DNA of 64,000 nucleotides from Ilyonectria destructans (taxonomy: Eukaryota > Ascomycota > Sordariomycetes > Hypocreales > Nectriaceae). Of this stretch, positions 43,936 to 55,057 are shown piece by piece. The stretch spans positions 5,890,001 through 5,954,000 of the forward strand of contig JAHEWK010000002.1 of NCBI GenBank assembly GCA_020740775.1. Reading direction: 5' to 3'. The translations under genes were made by a program, and so were the position numbers. Positions within the stretch are counted from its first letter, which is position 1. Every line of letters starts with the position of its first letter. Below the pieces are notes generated by a model. The model ran no database searches. It saw only the letters and a program-made list of their open reading frames with translations, and was not told where the DNA came from.

Positions 43936-46492
43936 TTACAGATTTCCGACTTCCCATGTCCCTAAAAAGGGGCTGCCAAGGTCTTGGAATTGGAAGAATG
44001 GATCGTACGCCATCTCCAAGGACATGGGCAAAGACGCAGGGGGCGCGGGTTCGGTGAAATTTGCATCAAGCCCCGGCATAGGCGAAGCGGGAGCTGGCGA
44101 CTGCATAGCTTGGGGGCCCTGGTTGTCTTGTCCTGCTCTATTTCTTCGCTGGCCCGACTGTGGCGGTAATGCCTGTCCATTAGATAGAATCACTTCGACA
44201 GTGGGGTTATGGAAGTTGTCCATTTCGACGACGTCTTCCCCTCCGTCAATGTTGTCTTCTGGAAAGAAAGAACTTCCATCGAAAAGACCCTCCATTTGGG
44301 GTAAAGTCGCTGTGCCCCTGTAAGCGGCAAAGTTGTAAAGGAGTATGTCCCACATTAAACGCGTGTTGATTAGAATGGTCCTCGGCGCTGAACTTTCTTC
44401 TTCCTTTCCTTGCGGATGGTCCACTGCGAATGCCGACCGAACCAAAGCTTGGAGCCTTTCATGCTACTCAGAGATGAGTGTTTTGGTCAAGGGTCTATAA
44501 TGTTGCTGATGATACTCACCAACCATCGACATGAAGGCCAAAGCAATGCCAGCTCTGCTAAAAATGCGACGCACCTCGCGAATCTGTCCAGCGCCGCCTC
44601 TCTGGTAGTCTTATCAGCAGCTCGGCAAAAGTAGATTTGGACTGTGGCTGCGATTGCCGTGCAGTGGCCGATGAACGGATCCGAGACGCGGAACGCCTTG
44701 CTTGTGACCATGTCTACCAGACGCGCAACCCACGTACTGTGAATGAAAGCAAGTTCTGAGGATGTTTTCCAAAACGTGTTGGGGACACCTAGTTGAGTCG
44801 ATTGTTGTGGCCGCGATGAATATAAAAAGGGATGGTTCAACATGTTGTGTATGGTGTGATATGTGAATTGCAGATACAACCAAGGACTCCAGTATCCGCG
44901 GTTATCTTGGAGGTGCTGATGATCCTGGTCGGGAAAGCGTGCGAGATCAAACCGATGGCAGGCCGGTAATTTCGTCTCCAGGTCCATGAGATGGGCGCCG
45001 ATGACAGCGTATCCAGATTCGATTGACCAGGGGGGTGGCGCACTGCTGGTCTGCTGAGCCCATTGCTTCACGTACGTCCGAACCTCTCCCCATAGGGTGG
45101 ACAGCTGGATCATGTAAACCCACGTTCCATGCTTCTTCTCAGGACTTGCCATTCCACCGGTTTGAGTTGATATCTCTTCGTGAGGTATAGCTGGGGGCAG
45201 GTCGCTCAAGGTCTTCCGCGCCTCTGCGTGTGTCGCGACATATTGCGGCCTGGAAACGTCTTGTAAGATGTCGGTCGAGAAGGCCTGGTGCCCGTACATC
45301 TGTTGTAGCAAGTGCAAGCTCCAAAAGACTTTTCTCCGCGACTCTGCACGCAAGCCAAAGTCGGTGAGAGAGCAAGTCTCGAAATCGAGATTGGCACATT
45401 TTGCAAGTGTCGCTGCCATGCCCACATGCAGACACACCAGGGTTGGATTGTTGGCTATACACAGCTGCTTCAGTACGTACTTGGTCAGATTTGAGATATA
45501 CATAGAGCCGACACTCACCTTGTATATTGGCAAGCGCTAGTATGCAGAGGTTCTGGATCGTCGATAGGGACACGTTGCCCTCTCCGACGCGCTGCATAAT
45601 TCTCTCTCTTGCAGCCTGGGCATAGGTCTGACTCAGCTCGTCCAACCGACCCTGAAAGAAAGGGTGATTCGAGTGACATGAAGAAAGAGACAGGAGGGAT
45701 AACAGTGTCTCTTCGCGGCAGTCCTCAATTGAGGAAAATTCTTCCCGTTCAAATAGCCATAGAGGCTGCTTGTGATGATATTGAAAATAGGAATCCACAA
45801 CATCCTCTAGGGTATCCCTTGGAGGCAATAGACTATAGACGGTCAGCTTAAGGACATGATCCAGCGGATCAAGGATTTTCCAACTTTCCTGACCGTTGAA
45901 GTATCACCAATCTCGGTACGAGGTGACAGTGGCAGTTGCCAATCTTGAGATGCCCGTGAGTTTGCCGACCTCCTCGTTGTAGGAGATTCTGTGTCGCTGC
46001 TCGGGCTACCAAAAAAGCAAAGGCCAGCATCGTCAGCAACTGGGATCTGGAGAGAAAAACCTTGAAGAGATAAGGAAGTTTTTTTATTTCGTACTCTCGC
46101 CTTTCCATCATGCGTATCCTTGCTTCAAGTTGGGCCAGTCGTCTCTCCTGTATAGCACCACGTCGTGAGTTGCATACTTTTTTGTGTCGCCCGGACGTTC
46201 TGAAAGCATACTGTGTCTATTGAACTACCTCCATGTTGAGCTTTTGAGGCCAGGGCTTCTCCTCGAATATCTGGGTATTTGCACGTTTTGGAAAGGCGAA
46301 CGCAGCTCGAACATGCCGGTCTCTCGCCGGGACATCGTGTCTTCTTCCTCCTGTCCGTGTCTAGTCAGCCAGAGTACCACTCACAGCCATCAAGCGCAAC
46401 AGTTGCTGGAAAGAGAGTAGGACCTACCGACAGTCCTCGCACGCTTGGTGCAGGCGCTTGTGCGGGCGACCATGCATGTCTGCTCGCAACAT
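43936..46492 (-). CDS. Zn2Cys6 fungal transcription factor
   Basis: Nuclear zinc-cluster regulator. The likely start is the ATG at 46492 (or 46477). The cluster is split by intron 1: HQACEDCR joins RKKTRCPGERPACSSCVRLSKTC, with all six cysteines. A second intron (donor GTATGC after SSIDT) leads to a coiled coil (ERRLAQLEARIRMMERREYE). The middle homology region follows (LKLTVYSLLPPRDTLEDVV, NNPTLVCLHVGMAATLAKC, RRKVFWSLHLLQQMYGHQAF). The intron at about 44523-44466 joins SCRWL to HERLQALVRSAFAV. The C-terminus is rich in Gln, Pro and Asn, as in activation domains. Splicing of the linker between the coiled coil and the homology region (46080-45840) is unresolved; a 1-base mismatch of frames is seen there. 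It lies beside the Rieske gene on the same strand and may control it. Confidence 0.8.
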
Positions 46493-46970
46493 CAAAACGA
46501 GTGTTTGGCCGATCGATGGAGAAGACCGATATCAAAGCTTTACCCGGGAAAGAGGGGTACGAAGCGACGAAGTGCAATCTGCGGTCTGCCAAGCTGATAC
46601 TTATACCTATCAAATGCGGGGATGACCATGCTCCGAATGCGCTCTCCCTGTTGCAGTCAGTGGCGCTAATAAGGTCTGGCTGCTAAGCAAGTGGGGGGAG
46701 ATATCGTGTAAGCCGGGGTTTGGTTTGGGGGAATTTTTGCCAGCTTACGGGGTACCGCAATATTGCCCAAAAGTCACTAGGCGTCAGGCAGGGGCAGAGA
46801 AGTTGGCACTTAGATAGAAGCACCAATTCCTATTGATATCATTAAATTGACACTACCCCAGTTAGTCTCCACCGTAATAGGCTGATTCTACCGCTTGCAG
46901 TTCAAGAATTCATGGTCATGAGCAAAAGACTTCGTGCTGATGACAAGGTTCTTTGATGAATTGGAAGGTT
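46493..46970. other. Intergenic between tandem minus-strand genes
   Basis: A 478-base gap containing the promoter of the zinc-cluster gene and the 3' UTR of the Rieske gene. No gene recognised. Confidence 0.4.
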
Positions 46971-48291
46971 TTACCACTCTATCTCAGCATTATCGGCCGG
47001 ACACGCCAGCCCGGCACAGAAATTTTCGTCGCCCTTTGTGACCTTTGAATTCGCCATGGGGCGACGAGCTGCCCATAACTCCGTCTTCTTGTCCTCCTCT
47101 TTCCTACGATGCTCTGTCAAAAGCCGTCTCACTGTGTTTTGGAAGAAGATTGGCGCGCTCTCTAGGTCTGGGTGCAGCTCTCCATTGGTGAAGACGCCCG
47201 CCTCCAGGTTCTTCTGGACCGCATCGCACAAGTACTTGTCTTCTCCAAGAACTCGTTTGAAGAACGAGTCGACCTTTTCGAACTCCTCATCCGTAGCGTC
47301 CTTGTGGCGATACACCTCATACTCCATGGAACATGTACCGACTGAAGTGGGCACGCATCGCATCATGTAGAAGAAGTGCGGCCTAAACAAAGGGAAAAAA
47401 AAAGATAGAGATTAGAGGTGCAAATTGATAGAGGAAAAGGATTTTGACTAACGAGACAGTCATGCAGGCGTTGGGGAAATAGTAGGTGCTGACAACCTTT
47501 ATGTCGTCTTCCTCCTTTCCCTTCTTCGGCCGCGAAAAGTGCTGAATATAGCCGGGTTTCGAGACGGTGTAATAAAACGCCAAGTCGGCCAGGTTCCTGA
47601 CGTCCGGGTGCGCGACTTGACAATGATAACATTCGTTGTAATTGTCGGCAAGCGTTTTCCAGTTGTAATTACCTGGCATGCCCCAGACGTGATCGAATTG
47701 ATAGTGAGAAAAGTCGAAATCTTGGAATCGTTCCTGCGCGTCAACCCCCTCAAAATCGTCCGTCCATTTTACTTCGGGTTCTGGGGACGCGTCCACGTTG
47801 ACCCAGACGAAGCCCACGGCGTCGACATGCACATGGACCGGGAAAAGGCTGTGGTTCTCCTTCTTAAAGGTTGGTACGGTGTCAAAGCGAGGCGCCTTAG
47901 CAAGCTTGCCGCTTATGCCGTATGACCAACCGTGATATTTGCAGGAGAATATCTTGGCGTTTCCGGAATCTTCAGTGACAACGGGGAATGCTCTGTGCCG
48001 ACAAATGTTATGAAAACCATTGATGGCCTCCCCATCCTTGTCCATGCACAGCACAAACGCATACCCGGCCTGTTCGAAGCGGAAAAAGTCTCCAGGCTTG
48101 GTGAAGCGTAATTTGTGCGTGACTAGAAGCCACCGCTTGGAGAAGATGGCTCGTCGCTCTAGCTGATACATCTCATCCCTCCGATACCACGATGCGGGAA
48201 GTGCTCGAGGCTCCTCGTAATCTGGTACAATTGCATTATCTCCATTTGCACTCGGCATGGCGACCATGGAACCAAGTTTCGAAAACATCAT
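46971..48291 (-). CDS. Rieske [2Fe-2S] non-heme iron oxygenase (choline-monooxygenase-like)
   Basis: Terminal oxygenase of the ring-hydroxylating type, using O2 and electrons from a reductase to hydroxylate or demethylate. Exons 48291-47453 and 47382-46971 give 416 residues. The Rieske centre is CRHRAFPV...FSCKYHGWSYG (CxH-x17-CxxH). The mononuclear iron site is in DNYNECYHCQVAHPDV (two His; the Asp ligand is expected near the C-terminus). The closest recognisable relatives are eukaryotic choline monooxygenase and bacterial betaine or stachydrine demethylases, rather than aromatic dioxygenases. No matching reductase gene is in the window. It is divergent from an MFS transporter and lies 4 kb from a sarcosine-oxidase-like gene. 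Context therefore favours attack on an N-methylated compound. No targeting peptide is obvious. Confidence 0.9.
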
Positions 48292-49438
48292 TCATGTGCT
48301 CAAATGGCTTTCAGATCGGGGGCGAGGTTTCAAATGCAAGAAGAAGTGGTGTGAGCAAAGGTGCTGTGTTTTCATAAGTCGCCTGCTTTACAACACAGCA
48401 ATCAATTGATTTGTGTAGATGAGACTCAAGGAAGAAAGCTCTGATCTGCTTTTTCAATTATCTTAGAGTCTACTAACTTGGCGCTTGTGAGAGAACGGTT
48501 CAATAACCCCTCTGGTGGTTCACACGGTCCGGCCTCCCCGTAAGCTTCTCCGACCCGCCAAGACAGTCACTATTTTCTCCCCTCAGTATTCTGCCCCGTC
48601 TTGACTATTAATCCCTGCTAGGTCGATTAGCCTGGTATAGTGAACTTTTGCAAGCAACATCATATGGTGGCATACTCGCCTGTCGCGTGACCGGCAGCGT
48701 TTTCCGGGGGCGTCCTGCACGCCCTCTGGTTCCACTAATCATAAAAAAAAAATACTACGTACATAGTAGGAGGAATGCTCGGATGGTGGCTCCCGAAGCT
48801 CCCCGCGGCTCTCTCCCCGAAAGGGGCCCGGTCACGTGCCGGGGCCGTGAGTCGAGATGAGCCGTGATTCCTCAACAATCAAATGCTTTCTGTGTGTGGA
48901 TCTTCTTCTAGTCACTTGATTGGTGTAGGCAGGGACAACGTTGCGTGTACGTCATCTACGCCCACGGGGAAGGTGGGTTTGCCGCCGTTCCCTGTTCACC
49001 ACTCCGTGCTCCAATGGACTGGATCTTGATGATTAGGCTCTTCCTGATTCGATGAATGAAAGGGTGTGTGGGACCTCTGCTAATTCCGTGAAAGATGGGT
49101 TAATTCAAGCAATAGCCAAACCATACTCTGTATTGGATCCGGTACTTTATCAGCCTATGAGAAGAGGGTTAACCACCTTCCTATTTCGTCGATATCTACA
49201 GCGCTAACCTCTAATTATCCTTAGCAATCGCTTGTTTGAAAATATCCGTGTAGGCATGGTTGAGAGTAGTCGGACGTGGGAACTTAATAAAGGACCTCAG
49301 TCTCCAAGCTCGACCAAGAGGTTCCACACTTGTACCTTTTACGCAGAGTAGCCTTTGCCCAAACCATTTCCCCTTCCAAATCTTACGTGATTATAACGGA
49401 AAAACAAAAAAATATCTACGTCGCAATAATCTGCCAAT
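48292..49438. other. 1.15-kb divergent promoter of Rieske oxygenase and transporter
   Basis: No gene recognised. Contains the GC-rich palindrome at 48826-48848 and a CT-rich leader before 49439. Co-regulation of the two flanking genes is plausible from the layout. Confidence 0.5.
48826..48848. promoter_or_regulatory. Near-perfect GC-rich palindrome with TCACGTG core
   Basis: GGCCCGG-TCACGTG-CCGGGGCC is almost self-complementary, and its centre matches the E-box/CDE1 sequence bound by bHLH proteins such as yeast Cbf1. Its place midway between two divergent genes fits an operator-like site; binding is not shown. Confidence 0.4.
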
Positions 49439-51498
49439 ATGATTCAGCCATCGGATAAGTCTTCAGACCGAGAGCGGTATGCCGGGCTACGCAGTAGTGG
49501 CGATCGACCTGGTGAATCTTTGAGTTTCGAGGAAGACGATCAAATCTTCTCCATGCGTGAGATCGACCCGGTTCTTGATGCGAAGATGCGTCTCGTCAAC
49601 AAAGTCTGACGATCCCCCGAACCCTTACTTTTGAGAGCAAACCTGACTGATTGAGCCCCATGTAGACGATGGATGAGATTGGGTGGACCAACATGCACCT
49701 CAAGCTGTTTTTCCTCAACGGCTTCGGATACGCCGCTGATTCTCTCATCCTCGCGCTCCAAGCTGTAACTGCCAGCCAAGCTGCTCTAGAGTTCCACCCT
49801 GCATTCCCGTATGGTCTCAATGTGGCTGTGTATACAGGAATGTTGGTTGGAGTGTTATTCTGGGGACTAGGTAGCACACAGATTTAAACCCTCCAGTACC
49901 GCAGCAAGTTTTACTGACTTACTTACTTTTTCCTCCTCAGGTGCGGATGTCATAGGTCGCCGTTTTGCTTTCAATATTTCCCTCTTTTCCTCCTCTATCT
50001 TTGCCATCGTGGCCGGGACATCACCCAGTTGGATTGCCCTTGCCACCTTTGTTGGTCTAGCTGCGTTAGTTGACACTCTCTCGATGCCGCAAAACTTGCT
50101 GCCCTGGACTAACACCGGGACCAATAGATTCGGCGCCGGCGGAAATCTTGTACTCGACACCACCATATTCCTCGAGTTCCTTCCTGGCAACAAGCAATGG
50201 CTGATCACGCTGATGGCATGCTGGTGGGGTCTGGCCTATGTGATTGTTGCGGCTTTCTGTTGGCCAATCTTCTCAAATCCAAAGTATGCTTGCTCGGAAG
50301 CTGACGCTTGCACCAAAGACAACAATATGGTGAGTGCATTGTAAACACCACGCCCCTGGTGTTTCGATGCTGAATTATCTTCAAGGGTTGGCGATATATT
50401 TGGTATGGAAATGGAGCTATCGTCTTCGTCTGCAGCGTTTTACGCGTCACGGTGATTCGACTCAAGGAGACTCCCAAGTATCTGCTGACCAAAGGTGATG
50501 ATGCTGCGGTCGTCGCCATTTTTCAGGAAATTTCCCAGAAATATCAACGACCGTGCAGTTTGACCCTCGAAACATTGGAATCTCTCGGAACCATCAATTC
50601 CACTTACGGTAAATCTAGGTACAGCTTCGGCGAGTTCTGGGCGCATATTCATGGATTGTTCGTAACCAAGAAGCTCGCCATCTCGACCCTTATGATTTGG
50701 TTATCGTGGATTCTAATTGGTACGATTTGCCGCCCTCTTTGCTCTCAGAACAGGGTCATCTCTAAAAAATTCAACGTCTCTAGGTTTGGCATATCCACTC
50801 TTCTACGTCTTCCTTCCGGATTATCTTGCCACACGCGGCGCTCAAACCGGAGAGACAGGACCTTATTACCAGTGGAGGAATTACATGCTCAGCAGCATCG
50901 CTGGAATCTTCGGGCCTGTGGCCGCTGGGTTCATGTGCAATTCTAAGCTGCTTGGTCGCAAGTACACCATGGCAATCGGTGCTCTCATCACCATGGCCTT
51001 CTTTTTCGCCTACACCGCTGTACGGACTCCAGCTCAAAACGTTGCTTTGAGCTGCGCAATTTCTTTCTCGTTGAATATCTACTATGGTACTCGTAAGTTC
51101 GCTCCAATCACTCAGATTTCCACTGGGAGAAATTAGCTAGACCCCTACTAACAGCGGTTCTTCACAGTATATGCGTATACTCCAGAGGTTTGAGCAGGCA
51201 GCGATGGGTTTTTCGGGATAGCGACTGACAATACATAGTCACTACCATCAGCCCATCGTGCGACAGGTAACGGAATAGCTGTGGCAGGCAACCGAGTCAT
51301 GGGATTGGTTTCCTCGTTTGTAGCCGCCTACGGTAATACTTCGACGTCAGTGCCAATCTATGTGTGCGCCGCGCTCTATATCGTGATGGTAAGTTGCGCT
51401 CCTAACAATGGCGACCAAAGGGGCTACTAATCAAGAGGTTCTAGGCGGTTGTAGCAGTGCTGTTACCCTTTGAGCCCTACGGCAAGCGGGCTATGTAG
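49439..51498 (+). CDS. MFS transporter, SV2/sugar-porter-like, 9 exons
   Basis: Membrane transporter of the major facilitator superfamily, related to the SV2-like group. Exons 49439-49603, 49666-49870, 49941-50064, 50128-50329, 50386-50719, 50784-51086, 51168-51187, 51239-51388 and 51445-51498 close in frame to 518 residues. Family blocks are FFLNGFGYAADSLILALQAV, GADVIGRRFAFNIS (loop 2-3 motif), AAFGAGGNLVLDTTIFLEFL (assembled across the 50065-50127 intron), RLKETPKYLL, and LPSAHRATGNGIAV. The cytosolic N-terminus is acidic and Ser-rich (GESLSFEEDDQIF). The first donor (GTCTGA) and the 51188 donor (GTTTGA) are weak. It is divergent from the Rieske oxygenase gene, so it may import that enzyme's substrate. 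Confidence 0.88.
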
Positions 51499-52041
51499 AA
51501 AGCAGGATTTCGAGGGTGATGATATATGCTCCCTTCCGCCTCATAAAGGTAAGGCGGGAGTGAAAGAGGGAGAGGGAACAACAGGACGTCGGAAACGCCC
51601 CCCCCCTCCCCGACTGTGACAATGCCACGATGAGTGCATCGCGTCTTCGGCTTAGCGAAAGAAACAATGCCTGCCAGATGTTTGAGGATGACGAACTGCC
51701 TGTCAATTGCGTGGTCGTGAATCAAGGAAGCATTTATTTTCGAAGCCTTCCGTGTACAACTGTCCAAGTAGTTCACGGTTGTTCATTCTGTCCTGGAATC
51801 ACGATCTAGCATGTGTTGAACCTGGGGGTACTGATGGTGACGTGGAAGTAGAAGAAGGGATCATCACTCAGTAATGTCACTTTAGGCCCTACACTACTCA
51901 GTGGAAAGTAATACTCGATGCAGTTCAACTGAATACCAACACCAGTTCTCAATTCACTTGTAAATATGCGAGAATGAGATGATCAGAAAGAGGCGAGTCG
52001 GCTCATCTAAGAAGGATGCTATTCAATGTATTTTTCAAGTG
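51499..52041. other. Intergenic between convergent transporter and amine oxidase
   Basis: Holds the two 3' UTRs and a C-run at 51600-51608. No gene recognised. Confidence 0.4.
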
Positions 52042-53220
52042 CTAGAATTTACTTGGAACTAGCGACCGACTTGACGGAACACCAAACTTGGAGAGATCTT
52101 CCGTCGTTCTTCCCTCAATAGCTAGTTCAGCCATGACACGGCCAATGACTGGCGCAAATTTAAAACCATGACCGGCTCCCAAGGCAATAAGGATTTCGGG
52201 ATACTTTTCTAGCGCACCAAGTATAAATTGTCGGTTTGGAGTAATCGCATACTGGCAGGTTACAGTGCGGAGAGTTTCAAGCTTTTGATCTTCTGAGATG
52301 AAATCATTCATGAAAGCGGTCAACTCATCCAAGAGGCCCGGAGAATGGACGTAGGATCGCTCTTCAGGGGTCATGTGGTTGCCTGACAGGTCGCGAGCAG
52401 CCTTGATAGTGGGTTCGCCAAAGGTGGGAAATCCGTAGAAGGTCTTTCCGTCAACGATCCGGATCCAGACCGGGAACTGGCCAGGGCCGAAGGACGATGG
52501 ATTTTCCGGCTTGAAATATGTCACCTGTTCTTGCATGACCTTGAGCGGGATCTGCGCACCGAGGGGGGCGAGCAGTTTGTTGATCCAGGCGTCTGCAGCG
52601 AGAATGACCTTGCTTGCCTGGAAATTGCCGTTTTTGGTCTCGACGATGACTCCTTTGTTGTCTGGGCCTTGTACAACAGGTACCACTCCGGTAACGGGTG
52701 TGTTTTCTCTGAGAACGGCTCCGTAGGCGCGAGCCACGAATTGCATCGCCGTCACAGATTTGGCTGCGTGCGCCATGCCAGTGTCAGCGGTGTAGACGGC
52801 ATCCACGTCGTCTCCGAGGTCGATCTGGGGCCATCGCTTCTTCACCTCGTTGGCGCTGAGAAGCTCGTAGGGCACGTCGTTGGCGTCCAGGCTCGCTGTG
52901 TAATCCGTGACCTTTACGCCGGAAGACCCGGAACGGTCGTTTGCAAGTATGACAATGCCGCCGGTCACGGTCAAGAGCTTGACACCCGCAGATTTCTCCA
53001 GCTCGGCCCAGTCTTTGTACGCGGCCTTGGCGAGCGAGACGTATTCTGGAGCATCATAAGCTGTCCGTACAATGCGAGACGTGTCGTGAGATGCGCCTCG
53101 GACGTGTCCAAACTCAAACTGTTCGAATGCCACAACCTTTGCCCCTTTTCGGGCAGCCTGCCATGCGGCTGCGCTTCCAAATGCACCAAGGCCCACTACG
53201 GCCACATCGAACTTTTCCAT
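52042..53220 (-). CDS. Sarcosine-oxidase-like FAD amine oxidase (MSOX/MTOX family)
   Basis: Flavoenzyme of the DAO superfamily, oxidising secondary N-methyl amino acids (sarcosine, N-methyl amino acids, pipecolate or fructosyl amino acids) with release of formaldehyde or an aldehyde and H2O2. Single exon, 392 residues, typical length. The FAD motif VAVVGLGAFGSAAAWQAARK starts at residue 5. SHDTSRIVRTAY is the conserved loop after it. RTVTCQYAITPNRQFILG contains the Cys that in monomeric sarcosine oxidase binds FAD covalently. GAGHGFKFAPVIGRVMAELA is the C-terminal flavin-binding segment. The protein ends PSKF; fungal relatives often end in a peroxisomal SKL-type tripeptide, and SKF would be a weak variant. 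With the Rieske oxygenase it could form consecutive N-demethylation steps. Substrate unproven. Confidence 0.92.
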   Translation of the reverse strand: MEKFDVAVVGLGAFGSAAAWQAARKGAKVVAFEQFEFGHVRGASHDTSRIVRTAYDAPEYVSLAKAAYKDWAELEKSAGVKLLTVTGGIVILANDRSGSSGVKVTDYTASLDANDVPYELLSANEVKKRWPQIDLGDDVDAVYTADTGMAHAAKSVTAMQFVARAYGAVLRENTPVTGVVPVVQGPDNKGVIVETKNGNFQASKVILAADAWINKLLAPLGAQIPLKVMQEQVTYFKPENPSSFGPGQFPVWIRIVDGKTFYGFPTFGEPTIKAARDLSGNHMTPEERSYVHSPGLLDELTAFMNDFISEDQKLETLRTVTCQYAITPNRQFILGALEKYPEILIALGAGHGFKFAPVIGRVMAELAIEGRTTEDLSKFGVPSSRSLVPSKF

Positions 53221-53695
53221 TGCGCTGTCGGTTTGTTTTGCTGTTGTTGTATGCCTCTTGTTGTATGCTCTGTGGTCGTATGTCTACCACCAAAAAGACG
53301 ATGACGACGAAAAAGAAGCGAGGAATGATTTTAAGTGCCTGTCGATATACCGGAACTCCCAGCTCTGAATACTAAATCTCGGCCTGTCACGCGGAGGACG
53401 TGATGATCCTCACCCAACTGTAGAGGCTAGCCTCGAAGCGCTGAGTGAGCCGCGGAGCCGACCGACGGTCGGGGAGCACACTCCCCGGCCGACCGCCGTA
53501 CACCCGTTGACTCCACCTTTGGCGTGACAGCAGCTGGATTCAATACACACACACATGTCCAAGGTCATCAAGTGGCCTTATCAGCGATCCACCAGATCCA
53601 GCGCACCCTTCCGCATCGCTCCCAAGGGGCGATCCAGGTCTGGTACTTGACTAAATTGGGGAGATAAAATGATGAAGAAGGAAGAAGCGTCATCA
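53221..53695. other. Promoter region of the amine oxidase
   Basis: Contains simple CA/AAG-rich stretches and the GC-rich hairpin at 53464-53498. No gene recognised. Confidence 0.4.
53464..53498. repeat. GC-rich hairpin GACGGTCGGGGAG-CACA-CTCCCC...GACCGCCG
   Basis: Arms 53467-53476 and 53481-53494 pair with a small GGCC bulge around a CACA loop, about 250 bases upstream of the amine oxidase start. It could be a terminator-like or regulatory structure; unproven. Confidence 0.35.
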
Positions 53696-54340
53696 TTAAT
53701 ATACACTCGAGATGATCCCAGTATTGGCTTCACCATTAGTCTCATAAGGTAGTGAGGATAACACTGGCTCCTGGCAGCCTGTCTCATGCTCGGAGCCATC
53801 CACTCCCTCAAACTGAATGTCCTTGCCAATCTTACGAGTAATGTTAATCGCTAGCTGGCCAGCCCTAGTACCAATCATGGCAAAGAAAGGCTCGACAGCG
53901 ACATTCAGTAGACTCATGTCACGCACCCCGTCGACGCCGTTTGGAGCCATCAAAATATACCTAACCACCCAGGGCAGCTCGGTCTCGTTCTCCATATACA
54001 GCTCCCTCAGCACAGGGTCGCATGCATCTTTGACCGTTCCGAGGAGCTTCCAGCACCAGCGATGCATCAGCAGGTACGAGAATGCCATCTCGAGAGACTC
54101 CGAGGTAAGTGCTAAAACGAGTGCTTTGGCGAGCTCCTCGGGGACGAGACCACTAACGGCCCCGTCTTTTCTAGCGGCCCTGGCCTTGGCCTTTTGCTGG
54201 CGGAGTCGATGTCTGGCTCTCAGCTCTTGCGGATCGTCAATCTGCGTCATGACCAAGTCTCTGCTGTCGTCCGAGCCCTCCTCCCACAGATAGGCGCTGA
54301 GTGCGACAATGTCGTCGAGCAGCTCGGGCGTCCAGTTCAT
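53696..54340 (-). CDS. Hypothetical protein, family not recognised
   Basis: Intact 214-codon single-exon frame from an ATG at 54340, on the same strand as the amine oxidase. The product is soluble and largely helical, with a basic Arg/Lys/Ala segment at about residues 38-60 (RARHRLRQQKAKARAARK) and later hydrophobic helices (SLEMAFSYLLMHRWCWKLLG). No signal peptide or membrane anchor. No catalytic motif. The balanced composition and length argue for a real gene, but it borders the AT-rich zone and could be part of the accessory HET/repeat region. Confidence 0.5.
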   Translation of the reverse strand: MNWTPELLDDIVALSAYLWEEGSDDSRDLVMTQIDDPQELRARHRLRQQKAKARAARKDGAVSGLVPEELAKALVLALTSESLEMAFSYLLMHRWCWKLLGTVKDACDPVLRELYMENETELPWVVRYILMAPNGVDGVRDMSLLNVAVEPFFAMIGTRAGQLAINITRKIGKDIQFEGVDGSEHETGCQEPVLSSLPYETNGEANTGIISSVY

Positions 54341-54399
54341 GTTAGCTTACGGGTAAATCTGGACCTTGAATATGGACGACGCAGCTTATATATTAATTA

Positions 54400-54960
54400 T
54401 ATGGAAGAGTAATGTTAAAATTAGAATAATAAGAAAAGATGTATATTAATATATAAAATTAATAATAAAAGTATATAAAATAATAGTAAGTTTAATTTAA
54501 AAGCTTATATTTTGTAAAGTAAAGAAAGTTATTACTATTAAAAAAAGTTAACTAACTTAATATTGTATTTTAAGTTTATAAATAAAGCTTTAGTGTTTTT
54601 TTTTTACTGTTGAGCTTCTAGTCCCCCCTCTGGGTATATGTGTACTAGGGCACCCTAACCTCTTAATAAATAAAGCTTAGAAATTAATGCCTTTTTTAAC
54701 TGTTTCTTTTATTTAGTTAAATTAGTAAAAGTTTACTAAGCTTTTTAATTTCTTATCAAATATCTTAAAGCTTTAATATTTTATTCCTGTAATAAAATAA
54801 TAATTAAGTAAATTAGAATATTATAGTAAGCAATATAAATTATAGTCTCATAATATACTAAAGTGAGTCTTGATATAATTCAGTCTGTTAATAGCTGGTG
54901 AGGCTATTCTATAATACTAAAGGAGTATTATATATGTTGTGAGAGCGACGGGCTCGAGGA
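54400..54960. repeat. AT-rich, RIP-like block (left)
   Basis: About 560 bases of very high A/T content containing the left LTR-like arm. No coding frame. It marks the left border of the HET/AAA block. Confidence 0.6.
54603..54665 (+). repeat. LTR-like arm, left copy of an inverted ~60-bp repeat
   Basis: Begins near TGTTGAGCTTCTAGTCCCCC and ends CACCCTAACCTCTT. Its reverse complement is found at 58526-58586 with about five differences. Beginning with TG and bordered by AT-rich DNA, it resembles a retrotransposon LTR end. Confidence 0.7.
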
Positions 54961-55057
54961 GTGCGGCGTTTTAGCAGCACTTCGCTTTAGGAGCGGAGCG
55001 CTGTGTTGCTCCTAAAAGCGTTATTCCTATGCTGATTGGCTTGTTAAGTCTTTAGTA

